From positions 90,526 through 154,525 of the forward strand of contig NZ_QWJJ01000012.1 of the NCBI RefSeq assembly GCF_003575965.1: a stretch of DNA of 64,000 bases. The letters run 5' to 3'. The notes beneath the pieces are model-generated. The model had not been told where the DNA came from. It ran no database searches and saw nothing but the letters and a program-made list of their open reading frames with translations. Below, piece after piece: positions 43,252-52,655 of the stretch; positions within the stretch are counted from its first letter, which is position 1; every line of letters begins with the position of its first letter. Source of the stretch: Pseudooceanicola sediminis. Its GTDB lineage: Bacteria; Pseudomonadota; Alphaproteobacteria; Rhodobacterales; Rhodobacteraceae. Position numbers and translations under genes: made by a program.

Positions 43252-46200
43252 ATGATAATGGCGCGAGAAAGCCTTCTTGGGCGGCTCATGCGACTCGCCC
43301 TTAGCGCGACCAGCGACAGCATGGATCGGTCTGCGGGATCCGCCCTGAGGCTGCTGTGCGATTTCTATGATGCCGAGGGTGCCGTGCTGTATGATTGCAC
43401 CGCCGACGGCGGGCTGAGCCGCGCGCATGAATGGCTGGCGCAGGATCGTGCACCCGCCGATGGCTATCCCAAACGCATCGACGCTGCCGAAGCGTCTGAG
43501 GTGATCGCGGCCATTTCCGACGGTCGGAGCCAGCGGATTTTGACCCGATCATCAACCGAATCGGCCCGCGCGCCGGGTGCCGAAACCACGTTGGTGGTGC
43601 CGATTCTGGGCAAGGACAGCCTTTCAGGTGTGCTGAACATCGTCGCGCCGCGACGCGATCTGACCCCGGAAGAGGACGAGCCGGGGCTGCTGGCCATCGC
43701 GTCGGACCTGTTGCTGACGATGACGCAGCAATCCATGCCGCGTGCGCCCGCCCCCGGCAACGGCGACACAGATGTGCCGGATGAAATCCGCAATGCCGCG
43801 CTGTGGGCCATGCCCGACCTGATCTTTGAGCTGGACAGCGAGGGGCGCTTCTGCCGGATCATTTCGCCGGACACCCCGAAGGGACAGGATGCGCCCGCGA
43901 ACACCATCGGGGTGATGCCGGAGGATGTGCTGCCGGCCGACGTGGCGCGGGACCTGCGCGGATACATGAAGGACATCGACGCCCACGACCGCGTGCAGGG
44001 CCGCATCCAGCGCGTGTCGGGACGCAAGAAAAACCTGTGGTACGAAGTTTCGGGGACGCATTGTGCCCCCCGCCACCGCGGCGAGGCCCTGGGATATCTG
44101 CTGGTCATGCGCGACATCACGGCGCGGATCGAGGGCGAGGCCGAGCTGAAGCGGCTGGGGCGGATTGTCGAGCTGATCACCAACCTCGTGATCATCGTCG
44201 ACACCGGCGGCAGTGTGGTGTGGACCAACGAAGCCTTTGAGCGCCACACCGGGCACGACATCGACAGCATTCGCGGCCACGATTTCGGCCAGCTGGTGAC
44301 CGGCCCGGACTCCGACGCGGCAATCAGTACCAGGCTGAGCGAGGCGATGAGCGACGCACGCGGATGCGAGGGTGAAGACGTCAATTACGCCAGGGACGGC
44401 ACCCCCTATTGGGTGACGTTCAACATGCAGCCGCTGAACGATTCCCGCGGAAAGCTGTCGGGGTTCGTCTATGTCGAGACCGTCATCACGCGTCAGCGCA
44501 AGCTGGAGATCGCCCTGCGCAAGGAGCGTGACTTTCTGTCGACCCTGACCGAGACCAGCGTGTCCGCGATCATCGTTTGCAACGCGCAAGGCAAGTGCAT
44601 CTTTGCCAACAGCGAAGCCAAGCACATGCTGGCGACCTTTCCCCCGGAGGCACGCGACGATGTCGCGGCCTGGCCCCTGCAACAGGTCTATCCCGACCCT
44701 GTCCTGGGCGCGGTCCTGCCGTTTTCGCGGGTCGCCCGCAGCACACAAGCGGTCCGCAACCTGACCTATTCCATGCGGGTGCCCGGCAGGCCGCGCCGGA
44801 TCTATTCTGTGAATGCCGCGCCGCTGGATTCTGCCAGCCGGTATTCCGACGCGACGGCCACCGACGCGCGCGACGGCGAGCCGGGTGACCCCAGGGCGCA
44901 GGTCGTGGTCACGTTGACGGACGTCACGGCGCAGTTCGAGGCCGACGAGGCCAAGAGGCAGACCGCCGCAAAGGTCTTGCATGACGCCAACCACGACCTG
45001 CTGACCGATCTGCCGAACCGGCGCAATTTCAATACCAAGCTGGCGCGCGCGCTGGCCTCCACGTCGGTCGATGTTGGCGACATTCACGTGCTGGTCATCG
45101 ACATGGACAACTTCAAGCGTATCCGCACCGTGCTGGGCCAATCGGTGGGCGATGCGATGATCCGCCTGATCGCCGATCGCATCCACGATGCCCTGGGCGG
45201 CAGCGACCGTCTGGCGCGGACCGACAGTGATTGTTTCGTGGCCTTCGTCATCTCAGAAGATCCACGGCGCGCGGCGGAGCTGGCGACGCGGATCTGCCAG
45301 GCCATTTCAGAGCCATGCGACCTGCAGCAGATGACGGTATATGCCACCGCAAGTATCGGTATCAGCCGGATGAAGGAGCGCGCCGTCTCGGCCGAGGTGC
45401 TGGTCCGCCAGGCGGAGCTGGCCATCGAGACGGCCAAGGCCGCAGGTGGCAACCGATACGCGCATTATTCGCCGGGCATGGAAATCCGCATCTCGCGCAG
45501 CAGCGAGATCGTTCAGGCGTTGCGTCTGGCGCTGCGCAAGGATCAGTTCGAACTGGCCTTTCAGCCGAAATTCTCGCTCGAGGACGGCTATCGCCTTGTC
45601 GGGGCCGAAGCCCTGCTGCGCCTGCATTCGTCGCGGTTGGGCTGGGTCGGGCCGGACGAATTCATTCTGGTCGCGGAAACGGCGGGCATGATCTCGGAGA
45701 TCGACTTTCATGTCATGGCGCTGTTTGCGCGCCAGATGGGCGACTGGCGGCGGCGCGGGCACCGGTTTCCCGCCAGCCTGAACCTGTCACCGCGCAGTTT
45801 CGAGAACCCCACGCTGGCGCAGCGGTTTTTGCAGATGCTGGCCGAAGAAGGTGTGGCGCCCGGCGATGTGACCGTCGAGATCACCGAAACGTCGCTGGTG
45901 TCCACCTCGGGCAACGCCTTGGCCAATATCGACGATTTTCGGCGCGGTGGCATCCACATCTCGGTCGACGACTTTGGCACGGGCTATTCATCGCTGAGCT
46001 ATCTTCAGCGCCTGATTGCCACCGAGGTCAAGATCGACAAGAGCTTTATCCAGCCGCTGACCGGCCCCGTCCCCACCCCAGAAACCGAAGTTCTGCTGCG
46101 CGCGATCCTGACGCTGGCGCAGTCCTTCGGGCTGAAGACCGTGGCGGAAGGTGTCGAGACATTGGACCAGATGCAATGGTTGAAAAAAGCCGGATGCGCG

Positions 46201-46290
46201 ATGATCCAGGGATACCTGGGCGGGCGGGCCGTGCCGCCGGAGGTGTTCGAACAGACCCACCTTGTACGTGGTGCGATGCTGCTGCCCTGA
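43252..46290 (+). CDS. GAF-PAS-(degenerate GGDEF)-EAL protein, predicted c-di-GMP phosphodiesterase
   Basis: The 1012-residue soluble sensor-effector has a GAF-like domain (~20-165), three PAS-type domains (~183-295, ~300-420, ~423-565), a GGDEF-fold domain (~570-740) and a C-terminal EAL domain. The GGDEF signature is lost: it reads TDSDC at 657-661, so no cyclase activity is expected. The EAL domain keeps its catalytic set: EALLR from 786, LNLSPRSF, EITETS, DDFGTGYSSL, KIDKSF and EGVET. It should therefore hydrolyse c-di-GMP. The start is uncertain (ATG at 43252; upstream GTG/TTG codons are possible). It is divergent from the cellulose operon. Confidence 0.88.
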   Translation: MIMARESLLGRLMRLALSATSDSMDRSAGSALRLLCDFYDAEGAVLYDCTADGGLSRAHEWLAQDRAPADGYPKRIDAAEASEVIAAISDGRSQRILTRSSTESARAPGAETTLVVPILGKDSLSGVLNIVAPRRDLTPEEDEPGLLAIASDLLLTMTQQSMPRAPAPGNGDTDVPDEIRNAALWAMPDLIFELDSEGRFCRIISPDTPKGQDAPANTIGVMPEDVLPADVARDLRGYMKDIDAHDRVQGRIQRVSGRKKNLWYEVSGTHCAPRHRGEALGYLLVMRDITARIEGEAELKRLGRIVELITNLVIIVDTGGSVVWTNEAFERHTGHDIDSIRGHDFGQLVTGPDSDAAISTRLSEAMSDARGCEGEDVNYARDGTPYWVTFNMQPLNDSRGKLSGFVYVETVITRQRKLEIALRKERDFLSTLTETSVSAIIVCNAQGKCIFANSEAKHMLATFPPEARDDVAAWPLQQVYPDPVLGAVLPFSRVARSTQAVRNLTYSMRVPGRPRRIYSVNAAPLDSASRYSDATATDARDGEPGDPRAQVVVTLTDVTAQFEADEAKRQTAAKVLHDANHDLLTDLPNRRNFNTKLARALASTSVDVGDIHVLVIDMDNFKRIRTVLGQSVGDAMIRLIADRIHDALGGSDRLARTDSDCFVAFVISEDPRRAAELATRICQAISEPCDLQQMTVYATASIGISRMKERAVSAEVLVRQAELAIETAKAAGGNRYAHYSPGMEIRISRSSEIVQALRLALRKDQFELAFQPKFSLEDGYRLVGAEALLRLHSSRLGWVGPDEFILVAETAGMISEIDFHVMALFARQMGDWRRRGHRFPASLNLSPRSFENPTLAQRFLQMLAEEGVAPGDVTVEITETSLVSTSGNALANIDDFRRGGIHISVDDFGTGYSSLSYLQRLIATEVKIDKSFIQPLTGPVPTPETEVLLRAILTLAQSFGLKTVAEGVETLDQMQWLKKAGCAMIQGYLGGRAVPPEVFEQTHLVRGAMLLP

Positions 46291-46515
46291 AGGCTTGGCG
46301 CCTCTGCCGGTGTTTTTTCCGCCGGGTCGCGGGGCCGAAAGGCGCGGGTGACATTGGCATCGCCATCCCGACATGGCATGAACGGGCCAAGACGTCGTTC
46401 ACCGTCGGGCGCCATGCGTTACGCTTGTCGCCGGTCGATTTACGTAGAATATTCGCGGCAGAGTAAGCGGCATCAACCCCGAACGGAGTGCCGCGTTTCC
46501 CGGAGGAGAGGTGCC

Positions 46516-47598
46516 ATGCAAAGCGCACTGCTGGTCGTTCAGGGCCTTGGACTTATGGCGCTGCTGACGATCGCATTCAGTGTCGTGCACGGGCAGAGCT
46601 GGCCGCGCGGTTTGCGCCATGCGGTTCTGGGGCTGTGTTTCGGGCTGGGCGCGATCCTGTCGATGATGCAGCCGATTCCCGTTGCACCGGGCATGCTGGT
46701 GGATACGCGGAACCTGTTCATCGGATTCGCCGGCGCCTTTATCGGGCCTGTCGGGGCCATCGTGGCGCTGGCGGCGGCGGCCATTGCGCGGATCACCATT
46801 GGTGGGGCGGGCCTGGGCCTGGGCCTGATTTCGATGACCACGGTGGCCTGTGTCGGGACGCTGTGGGGGCTGCGCCGGCTGCGCCCGCCGATCATGACAC
46901 TGATGCACTGCGTGCTGATGGGGGTCAGTTTCTCGATCACGCTGGTGATCGGGCTGATCGCGCTGCGGGGCGAGGCATTGCAGAACTTCCTGCCGATCAT
47001 CCCCTTTATCCTGATGTTCAACGTGGGCGGATCGGTCGTTTTCGGGATGCTGTTCGAACGGGAGCGGCGCAGCGCGCGTCGGGAACGGCAGTTGCAGAAT
47101 GACGCCCAGCTGGATCCGCTGACGGCCGCCTACAATCGTCGCGGGCTGGACCGTCTGTATTCCGATGTCATGTACATGAATGAAAACTTCGGGCGCGGTC
47201 TGTTGCTGATCGATCTGGATCATTTCAAGAAGATCAACGACACCTGCGGCCATGCCTTTGGCGACGAGGTGCTGCGCGCCTCGACAAAGGCGATCCAGTC
47301 GTCGGTGCGGGGGGGCGACGTCGTCGCGCGGATCGGTGGCGAGGAATTCGTGGTGCTGCTGCCCGACGTGACGCAAGAAAACGCCCGCCGCATCGGCGAG
47401 CGCATCCGCAGCGCCATCCGCAAGGCTGCAGGGGTTGACGGTGTGACGATCACGGCCAGCGTCGGGGCGTCCTACTGGCAACATGGCGGCAGGTCCTTGG
47501 ATGCCGCGCTGAAGGCGGCAGATGGCTCGATGTACGAGGCGAAACGCCAGGGACGGGATCGCATGGTGTTCCCCGAAAGCGATCTGCACCCGCGATGA
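46516..47598 (+). CDS. Membrane diguanylate cyclase with 5TMR-LYT sensor
   Basis: The 360-residue protein has an N-terminal membrane domain of about six helices, resembling the 5TMR-LYT type (NLFIGFAGAFIGPVGAIVAL, then GGAGLGLGLIS). A C-terminal GGDEF domain has an intact GGEEF active site at 274-278 and an inhibitory RxxD motif (RGGD) five residues before it. It is thus a likely active, product-inhibited c-di-GMP synthase at the membrane. GGAGAGG precedes the start. It follows the EAL-protein gene by 225 bp on the same strand. Confidence 0.92.
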   Translation: MQSALLVVQGLGLMALLTIAFSVVHGQSWPRGLRHAVLGLCFGLGAILSMMQPIPVAPGMLVDTRNLFIGFAGAFIGPVGAIVALAAAAIARITIGGAGLGLGLISMTTVACVGTLWGLRRLRPPIMTLMHCVLMGVSFSITLVIGLIALRGEALQNFLPIIPFILMFNVGGSVVFGMLFERERRSARRERQLQNDAQLDPLTAAYNRRGLDRLYSDVMYMNENFGRGLLLIDLDHFKKINDTCGHAFGDEVLRASTKAIQSSVRGGDVVARIGGEEFVVLLPDVTQENARRIGERIRSAIRKAAGVDGVTITASVGASYWQHGGRSLDAALKAADGSMYEAKRQGRDRMVFPESDLHPR

Positions 47599-47948
47599 GC
47601 GGTGACGCCTGGCCGGTCCCTGCCCGCGTGTCCGCATGTTTCGGGCACGGGCTGAGCACGTCCTGGGCAAGGGCTGGGCATTGCGCAAGCGTTTCCAGCG
47701 GCCCGGCCCTGTTGCGGCTTTTCATTCCTGTGCGGTCTGGTCAGTGTTGATCTGAGCGGTGCCGCGATGCGGCGCGGATCTTTGCCCGTCCTATGGCAAT
47801 CCTTCGCCGGTCGTTCACCGATCGAAATCGCGCGCAATGCGGTCGGGCGGTGCCATTCGAACCCGTCCGAATGGCCCATCCGCCCGACGTATCACGGCAG
47901 TTTGTTGCAGAGTTTTTTCGTTTTTAGCCAGTGCAAGAGTAGTCGCCC
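47599..47948. other. Intergenic region with a long imperfect hairpin
   Basis: These 350 bases separate two diguanylate cyclase genes. No gene is supported. The region contains a strong 17-pair hairpin (47842-47888) about 60 bp upstream of the next start, then a T-rich stretch. Confidence 0.5.
47842..47888. promoter_or_regulatory. Long imperfect inverted repeat upstream of a diguanylate cyclase gene
   Basis: GTCGGGCGG pairs with CCGCCCGAC and GCCATTCG pairs with CGAATGGC, with a 1-versus-4-base internal bulge and an 8-base loop. No T-run follows directly, though T-rich sequence lies ~25 bases on. It could be a leader structure, an operator pair or a terminator of the upstream gene. Confidence 0.55.
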
Positions 47949-49097
47949 ATGCCCCTAGACATCACGTCCGATCGCCAATTGGCCCGCCGTCTGACATTCG
48001 GTTACACTGCGGGGTTGTTCATCATCGCCCTGCTGTCGATTTCCGTGCATTTCCTGCTGGATTCCGTCATCGCGCAGCAACGCGACTTTGGCACGGTGGT
48101 CAATGTCGCCGGACGCCAGCGGATGCTGAGCCAGCGCGTGGCCCTGTTGGCCGGGGCACAGCAGATTGCCGGGTCAGGGGACAAGGCCGCGCTGGAAAGC
48201 GCCATCGACCTGATGGAGCGGTCCCAGGATGCCCTGCTGCGAGGCGGCGACATGAACATCAATCACACGCTGTCCGACCGGGCGCGCGCCTATTACCTCG
48301 ACGGTCCCGAAGCGCTGGACCCGCAGGTCCGCCGATACATCGCCGCCGCACGCACGCTGCTGGCCGCAGACACCAACGCAGACGACGCATCGGCGGCCCG
48401 CGACCTCATCCAGCGCACGGCCCGCGCGGAGCTGCTGAGCGCGCTGGATGGCGCCGTGACAATTTTCGAGCAGGAGGCCAACGCCCGTGTCGAGGGACTG
48501 CGCAACGCCCAGCGCACCGTTCTGCTGATCCTGCTGTTCGCCGTCGTGCTGGAGGCGCTGTTCATTTTTCGCCCGATGGTGCGGCTGGTCAGCAGGTACA
48601 CGAGGAACCTGTACGAAATGGCGACGCGGGACGGTCTGACGGGTCTGTCGAACCGTCGCCATTTCATGGAAAACGCGGATCGGCAGTTCAAGATCGCGAA
48701 GCGCGACGAAGCGCCCCTGGCGGCAATGATTCTGGACCTGGATCATTTCAAGCAGATCAACGACGTGCACGGCCACCACGCCGGGGATGACATCCTGAGG
48801 TTCTTTTCACGGCAGGTCCGGGTTGTCCTGCGCAGCGGTGATATATGCGGACGTACCGGCGGAGAAGAATTTGCCGTCGTCGTCCCGAATGTCACGGATA
48901 CCATGGCCCAGGACATCGCAGAACGGATCTGCGCCGTCACCGCATCGGCCGAGGTCGAAGGCCAGCCCCCCGTCACCGTCAGCATCGGCGTCGCCATGTT
49001 GGACGAGATGGACCGTAGCCTGGAAGATTTGCTGCGCCGGGCCGATGCCGCCCTCTATCGGGCCAAGCAAGCCGGGCGCAATCGCGCCGCCGTCTAA
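47949..49097 (+). CDS. Membrane diguanylate cyclase with PilJ-type sensor domain
   Basis: The 382-residue protein has two membrane helices (residues ~15-37 and ~195-215) around a periplasmic helical sensor of the PilJ/NIT-like kind (VNVAGRQRMLSQRVALLAG). The cytoplasmic GGDEF domain has an intact GGEEF at 304-308 and an RxxD inhibitory site (RSGD) five residues before. It should be an active, feedback-inhibited c-di-GMP synthase responding to a periplasmic signal. It is the third cyclase in this region. Confidence 0.92.
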   Translation: MPLDITSDRQLARRLTFGYTAGLFIIALLSISVHFLLDSVIAQQRDFGTVVNVAGRQRMLSQRVALLAGAQQIAGSGDKAALESAIDLMERSQDALLRGGDMNINHTLSDRARAYYLDGPEALDPQVRRYIAAARTLLAADTNADDASAARDLIQRTARAELLSALDGAVTIFEQEANARVEGLRNAQRTVLLILLFAVVLEALFIFRPMVRLVSRYTRNLYEMATRDGLTGLSNRRHFMENADRQFKIAKRDEAPLAAMILDLDHFKQINDVHGHHAGDDILRFFSRQVRVVLRSGDICGRTGGEEFAVVVPNVTDTMAQDIAERICAVTASAEVEGQPPVTVSIGVAMLDEMDRSLEDLLRRADAALYRAKQAGRNRAAV

Positions 49098-49397
49098 GCC
49101 TGGCATGGCCCGCACGCCCTGCCCAGCCTGGCGGCTCAAGCTGCGTTTGTCCGGCGAGATGCGCGCGGGGTGCGATGGAGTGCACGGCTTCACCAGCGTT
49201 ACGGATGCGGCGCCGGATAACCGGACGGGGCGCGGAGCCATACGCGCAACGCATATCCGGCATGAATGCCCCGTGGCTTACTGTCATGTTCCGACCGGCA
49301 GGCGTATAGCCGAATATAAGGGGCATATTACAGCTTTTCCTTGAAAAACTGTCGCCTAGCAGCCCCCTTTAGTTGAAAACACATGGAGTACCCCGGA

Positions 49398-51830
49398 ATG
49401 TTAGCACAGCTTGGCGGACTTATTTCCGCACTGCTGGGGGCCGCAATCCTCTATTATGGTGGGCAGCTTGCCCTGGCCGGAGGAAGCCTCTTTTACGTCA
49501 TCATGGCAGTGGGCCTGCTGATCGCCGGCCTGCAATTGATGCGCCGGCGTCAGAACGGTCTGTGGATCTATGCCCTGACCCTTGTCCTGTCGTTCATCTG
49601 GACCCTTTACGAAGTCGGCTTCGACAAATGGCAGTGGATCCCGAGGGGGGCGCTGATCGTCTTTCTTGGCCTGCTCCTGTGTCTGCCGCCGGTCGTCAAG
49701 AGCCTGCGCGATCTGCCTGCCCGCACCTGGAAACCCGCCGCCACCAGCGGCCCGTTCGTGCTGCGCGCCGTTGTTGCGGTGATCGTGGTGCTGGGCGTCG
49801 TGTCGTGGTTCATCGACCCCATCGTCAAGGACGGAACGCTGGTCGCTGCCGGTGACGCGGCGGACACCGAGGTTGACCCGAGTGGCGTGCCCTACCCGGC
49901 CGACGACTGGGTCGCCTATGGCGGCACCAACCTGGGTCAGCGCTATTCGGCGCTGAAGGACATCAACACCGACAACGTGTCGGGGCTGAAGGTCGCGTGG
50001 GAACACCACACCGGCGACCTGCGTGTCGCGGATGAGGATTCCGGCGAATACACCTTCGAGGCGACACCGATCAAGGTGAACGACCTGCTGTATTTCTGCA
50101 CGCCGCACAACATCATCCAGGCGTTGAACCCGGAAACCGGTGAAATGGTCTGGTCGTTCAACCCGAACATGGAACGCGACCCGCAGTACCAGCACCAGAC
50201 CTGCCGCGGCGTATCCTACAGCGACAGTTCCGCCTATGCCGCGCCTGCCGACACCGATCCGGCCAAGGCACAAGCCATTGCGGATGCCGTGGCCGAATGC
50301 CCGCGTCGCATCGTCGCCTCGTCGGTTGATGCACGTCTGTATACGGTCAATGCCGATACCGGCGAACTTTGCACCAGCTTTGGCGACAACGGCTATGTCG
50401 ACCTGAAGGCGCAGATGCCCAACCTTGAGCGCGCCACATATCAGCAAACCTCGGCCCCGCTGGTGACGCAGGATCTGATCATCCTGGGCAGCGCGATCGC
50501 GGACAACTACTATGAGAACAACCCCTCGGGTGTGATCCGTGCCTATGACGTGCGCACCGGCGAAGTTGTCTGGAAATTCGACGCCAAGAAACCGGACGAG
50601 ACCGACCCGCTGCAACCCGGAGAGCTGTACGAGCCGAACTCGGCCGTGGCCTGGACGCAACTGTCGGCCGATGAAGGCCTGGGCATGGTCTACGTGCCCT
50701 TCGGCAACGCCTCGCCCGACCAGGTCGGCATCAGCCGCACCCCTATCGAGGAGGAAATGGTCGACTCGCTTGCCGCGCTGGACATCAAGACCGGCCGGAT
50801 GATCTGGCACTTCCAGACCACCAAGCACGATCTGTGGGATCGCGATATCCCGTCGCAGCCGGTCCTGCTGAGCCTGCCCAAGGGCGGCGAAGACGTGCCA
50901 GCGATCCTGATTCCGACCAAGATCGGCAACGTCTGGGTTTTGGACCGCCGCACTGGCGACCCGATCCTGCCCGTGACCGAGATGAAGGTTTCGACCGACA
51001 CCGATATTCCGGGCGAGGACCTGTCCCCCGTGCAACCGATGTCGTCGTTAACCTTTACCCCGGCGCCGCTGACCGAAGCCGACATGTGGGGCGCAACACC
51101 GTTCGACCAGATCCAGTGCCGCCTGGATTATCGTTCGATCCGCTATGACGGCAACCCGTTCACCCCGCCGACCTTGGATGGGTCTCTGGTCTGGCCGGGC
51201 AACATCGGTGTGTTCAACTGGGGATCCGTCGCGGTTGATCCGGTCAATCACTGGATGATCGCGACGCCGCAATATCTTGGCTACCGTTACCAGCTGTTCC
51301 CCCGTCCCGAAGGCGAATATGACAAGCGCATGTTTTCCAAGGGCGGCGTGTCGGGTGAATCCAAGCCGGGCAACGAAAACCTTGGCGGGCCCTACGCCGT
51401 GTCGATCAAGCACCTGCGTTCGGGCCTGCAGGCCCCCTGTAACGCCCCGCCATGGGGTGTGCGAGTGGGTGTCGACCTGACCGATGGCAGCACCGCATGG
51501 AAGTATCGCAACGGCACTGTCGCAGGTCAGAAGTTCGCGGGCATCAAGTTTCCGCTTCCGCTGGAAATGGGGATGCTGGCACATGGTGGCCAATTGACGA
51601 CCGCCGGCGGCCTGGCCTTCAGCGGCGCAGCCCTGGATGACACGATCCGCGGCTATGACATGACGTCGGGCGCGGTCCTGTGGAAACACCATCTGCCAGC
51701 CGGCGGACAGGCGACGCCGATGACCTACCGTGACAAGAACGGCAAGCAATACATCGTCATTGCTGCCGGTGGGCACGGATCGCTTGGCACGACGCCGGGT
51801 GACTCGGTCATCGCCTATGCGCTCGACTAA
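49398..51830 (+). CDS. gcd: Membrane-bound PQQ-dependent glucose dehydrogenase
   Basis: This enzyme oxidises glucose (or other aldoses) to gluconolactone in the periplasm and passes electrons to ubiquinone. The 810-residue length is close to E. coli Gcd (796). Five N-terminal membrane helices (residues 1-140) precede an eight-blade PQQ propeller with quinoprotein repeats such as GGTNLGQRYSALKDI, CTPHNIIQALNPETGEMVWSF and the C-terminal AAGGHGSLGTTPGD. The ATG at 49398 has GGAG nine bases upstream; an ATG at 49383 is possible. A strong terminator follows. PQQ biosynthesis genes are not in the window. Confidence 0.94.
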   Translation: MLAQLGGLISALLGAAILYYGGQLALAGGSLFYVIMAVGLLIAGLQLMRRRQNGLWIYALTLVLSFIWTLYEVGFDKWQWIPRGALIVFLGLLLCLPPVVKSLRDLPARTWKPAATSGPFVLRAVVAVIVVLGVVSWFIDPIVKDGTLVAAGDAADTEVDPSGVPYPADDWVAYGGTNLGQRYSALKDINTDNVSGLKVAWEHHTGDLRVADEDSGEYTFEATPIKVNDLLYFCTPHNIIQALNPETGEMVWSFNPNMERDPQYQHQTCRGVSYSDSSAYAAPADTDPAKAQAIADAVAECPRRIVASSVDARLYTVNADTGELCTSFGDNGYVDLKAQMPNLERATYQQTSAPLVTQDLIILGSAIADNYYENNPSGVIRAYDVRTGEVVWKFDAKKPDETDPLQPGELYEPNSAVAWTQLSADEGLGMVYVPFGNASPDQVGISRTPIEEEMVDSLAALDIKTGRMIWHFQTTKHDLWDRDIPSQPVLLSLPKGGEDVPAILIPTKIGNVWVLDRRTGDPILPVTEMKVSTDTDIPGEDLSPVQPMSSLTFTPAPLTEADMWGATPFDQIQCRLDYRSIRYDGNPFTPPTLDGSLVWPGNIGVFNWGSVAVDPVNHWMIATPQYLGYRYQLFPRPEGEYDKRMFSKGGVSGESKPGNENLGGPYAVSIKHLRSGLQAPCNAPPWGVRVGVDLTDGSTAWKYRNGTVAGQKFAGIKFPLPLEMGMLAHGGQLTTAGGLAFSGAALDDTIRGYDMTSGAVLWKHHLPAGGQATPMTYRDKNGKQYIVIAAGGHGSLGTTPGDSVIAYALD

Positions 51831-51855
51831 CCTCGGGCCGGATGTGTGAAATGAG

Positions 51856-51885
51856 AAACGGCGCGCAAAGTTCTGCGCGCCGTTT
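51856..51885 (+). terminator. Intrinsic terminator of gcd
   Basis: AACGGCGCGCA and TGCGCGCCGTT form an 11-bp stem with a 6-base loop and a TTTT tail. The A-rich 5' side lets it also work for the convergent ABC operon on the minus strand. Confidence 0.9.
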
Positions 51886-51908
51886 TCGTTTGCAACAAGG
51901 TCGTCCTG

Positions 51909-52655
51909 TCAGGGTGCGGCGGCGCGGTGCAAAGCCTCGGAAATAGTGGCAAGGGTCGGGTAGAACGCGGCATCCTTGCGTCGCGCGCTGCCCTGGCTCG
52001 GCAGCTCAGGCAAAAATTCCTGCCAGATCCGCCCCGGCTGCGCCTGCATCAGCAGGATGCGGTCCCCGAGGATCAGTGCCTCGTCAACGGAGTGGGTCAC
52101 GGCAATCAGCGCGCTGCCCTCTTCGCTGGCTTGGGCGAGGACAACATCCTGCATCTGTTCCCGCGCCAGCGGATCGAGGTTTGCGAAGGGTTCGTCCAGC
52201 AGCAGCAAGGGCGCCTGCATCGCCAGTGCCCTGGCCAGGGCCAACCTTTGCCGCTGACCGCCCGAGAGGTCATCGGGCCAGTCACCAGCCCGTTCCGCGA
52301 TGCCCATGCGCGCTAGCAGCGCCGCGACGCGGGCCGCGCGGGCCGACCGTGGCAGATGCGCCAGAACGATCGAAATATTCTCTTCCACCCGCCGCCAGGG
52401 CAGCAGGCGCGGTGACTGGAAGATCACCGCGCTGTTCGTGCCGGGGGCGGGGTTTGCGCCTAGCAGCGTGATCTGCCCCGTCTGCACGGGGATGAGCCCC
52501 GCAATCAGGCGCAGCAGCGTGGTCTTGCCACAGCCCGATGGGCCGAGGATCGCAACACGCTCGCCTCGGTTCAGCGCAAAGGAGACGTCCTGCAACGCCG
52601 GGCGCGCGTCAAAGCCATGACCCAGGCCGGAAACAGAGAGCAGAATATCGTTCAA
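51909..52655 (-). CDS. ABC transporter ATP-binding protein (second NitT/TauT-type system)
   Basis: This is the ATPase subunit of an importer (248 residues). Walker A is GPSGCGKTT, the Q-loop is VIFQSPRLLPW, the signature LSGGQRQRL and Walker B LLLLDEPFANLD. The LLPWRRVEENI segment is typical of nitrate/sulfonate-type ATPases. It is the last gene of a three-gene minus-strand operon and overlaps the binding-protein gene by four bases. The substrate is not known. Confidence 0.92.
   Translation of the reverse strand: MNDILLSVSGLGHGFDARPALQDVSFALNRGERVAILGPSGCGKTTLLRLIAGLIPVQTGQITLLGANPAPGTNSAVIFQSPRLLPWRRVEENISIVLAHLPRSARAARVAALLARMGIAERAGDWPDDLSGGQRQRLALARALAMQAPLLLLDEPFANLDPLAREQMQDVVLAQASEEGSALIAVTHSVDEALILGDRILLMQAQPGRIWQEFLPELPSQGSARRKDAAFYPTLATISEALHRAAAP

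Noticed and set aside
43624-45186. Long minus-strand frame opposite the EAL protein gene
   Set aside because: Composition typical of antisense GC-rich frames (many Arg, His, Gln, Asp), no motif and no ribosome-binding site.
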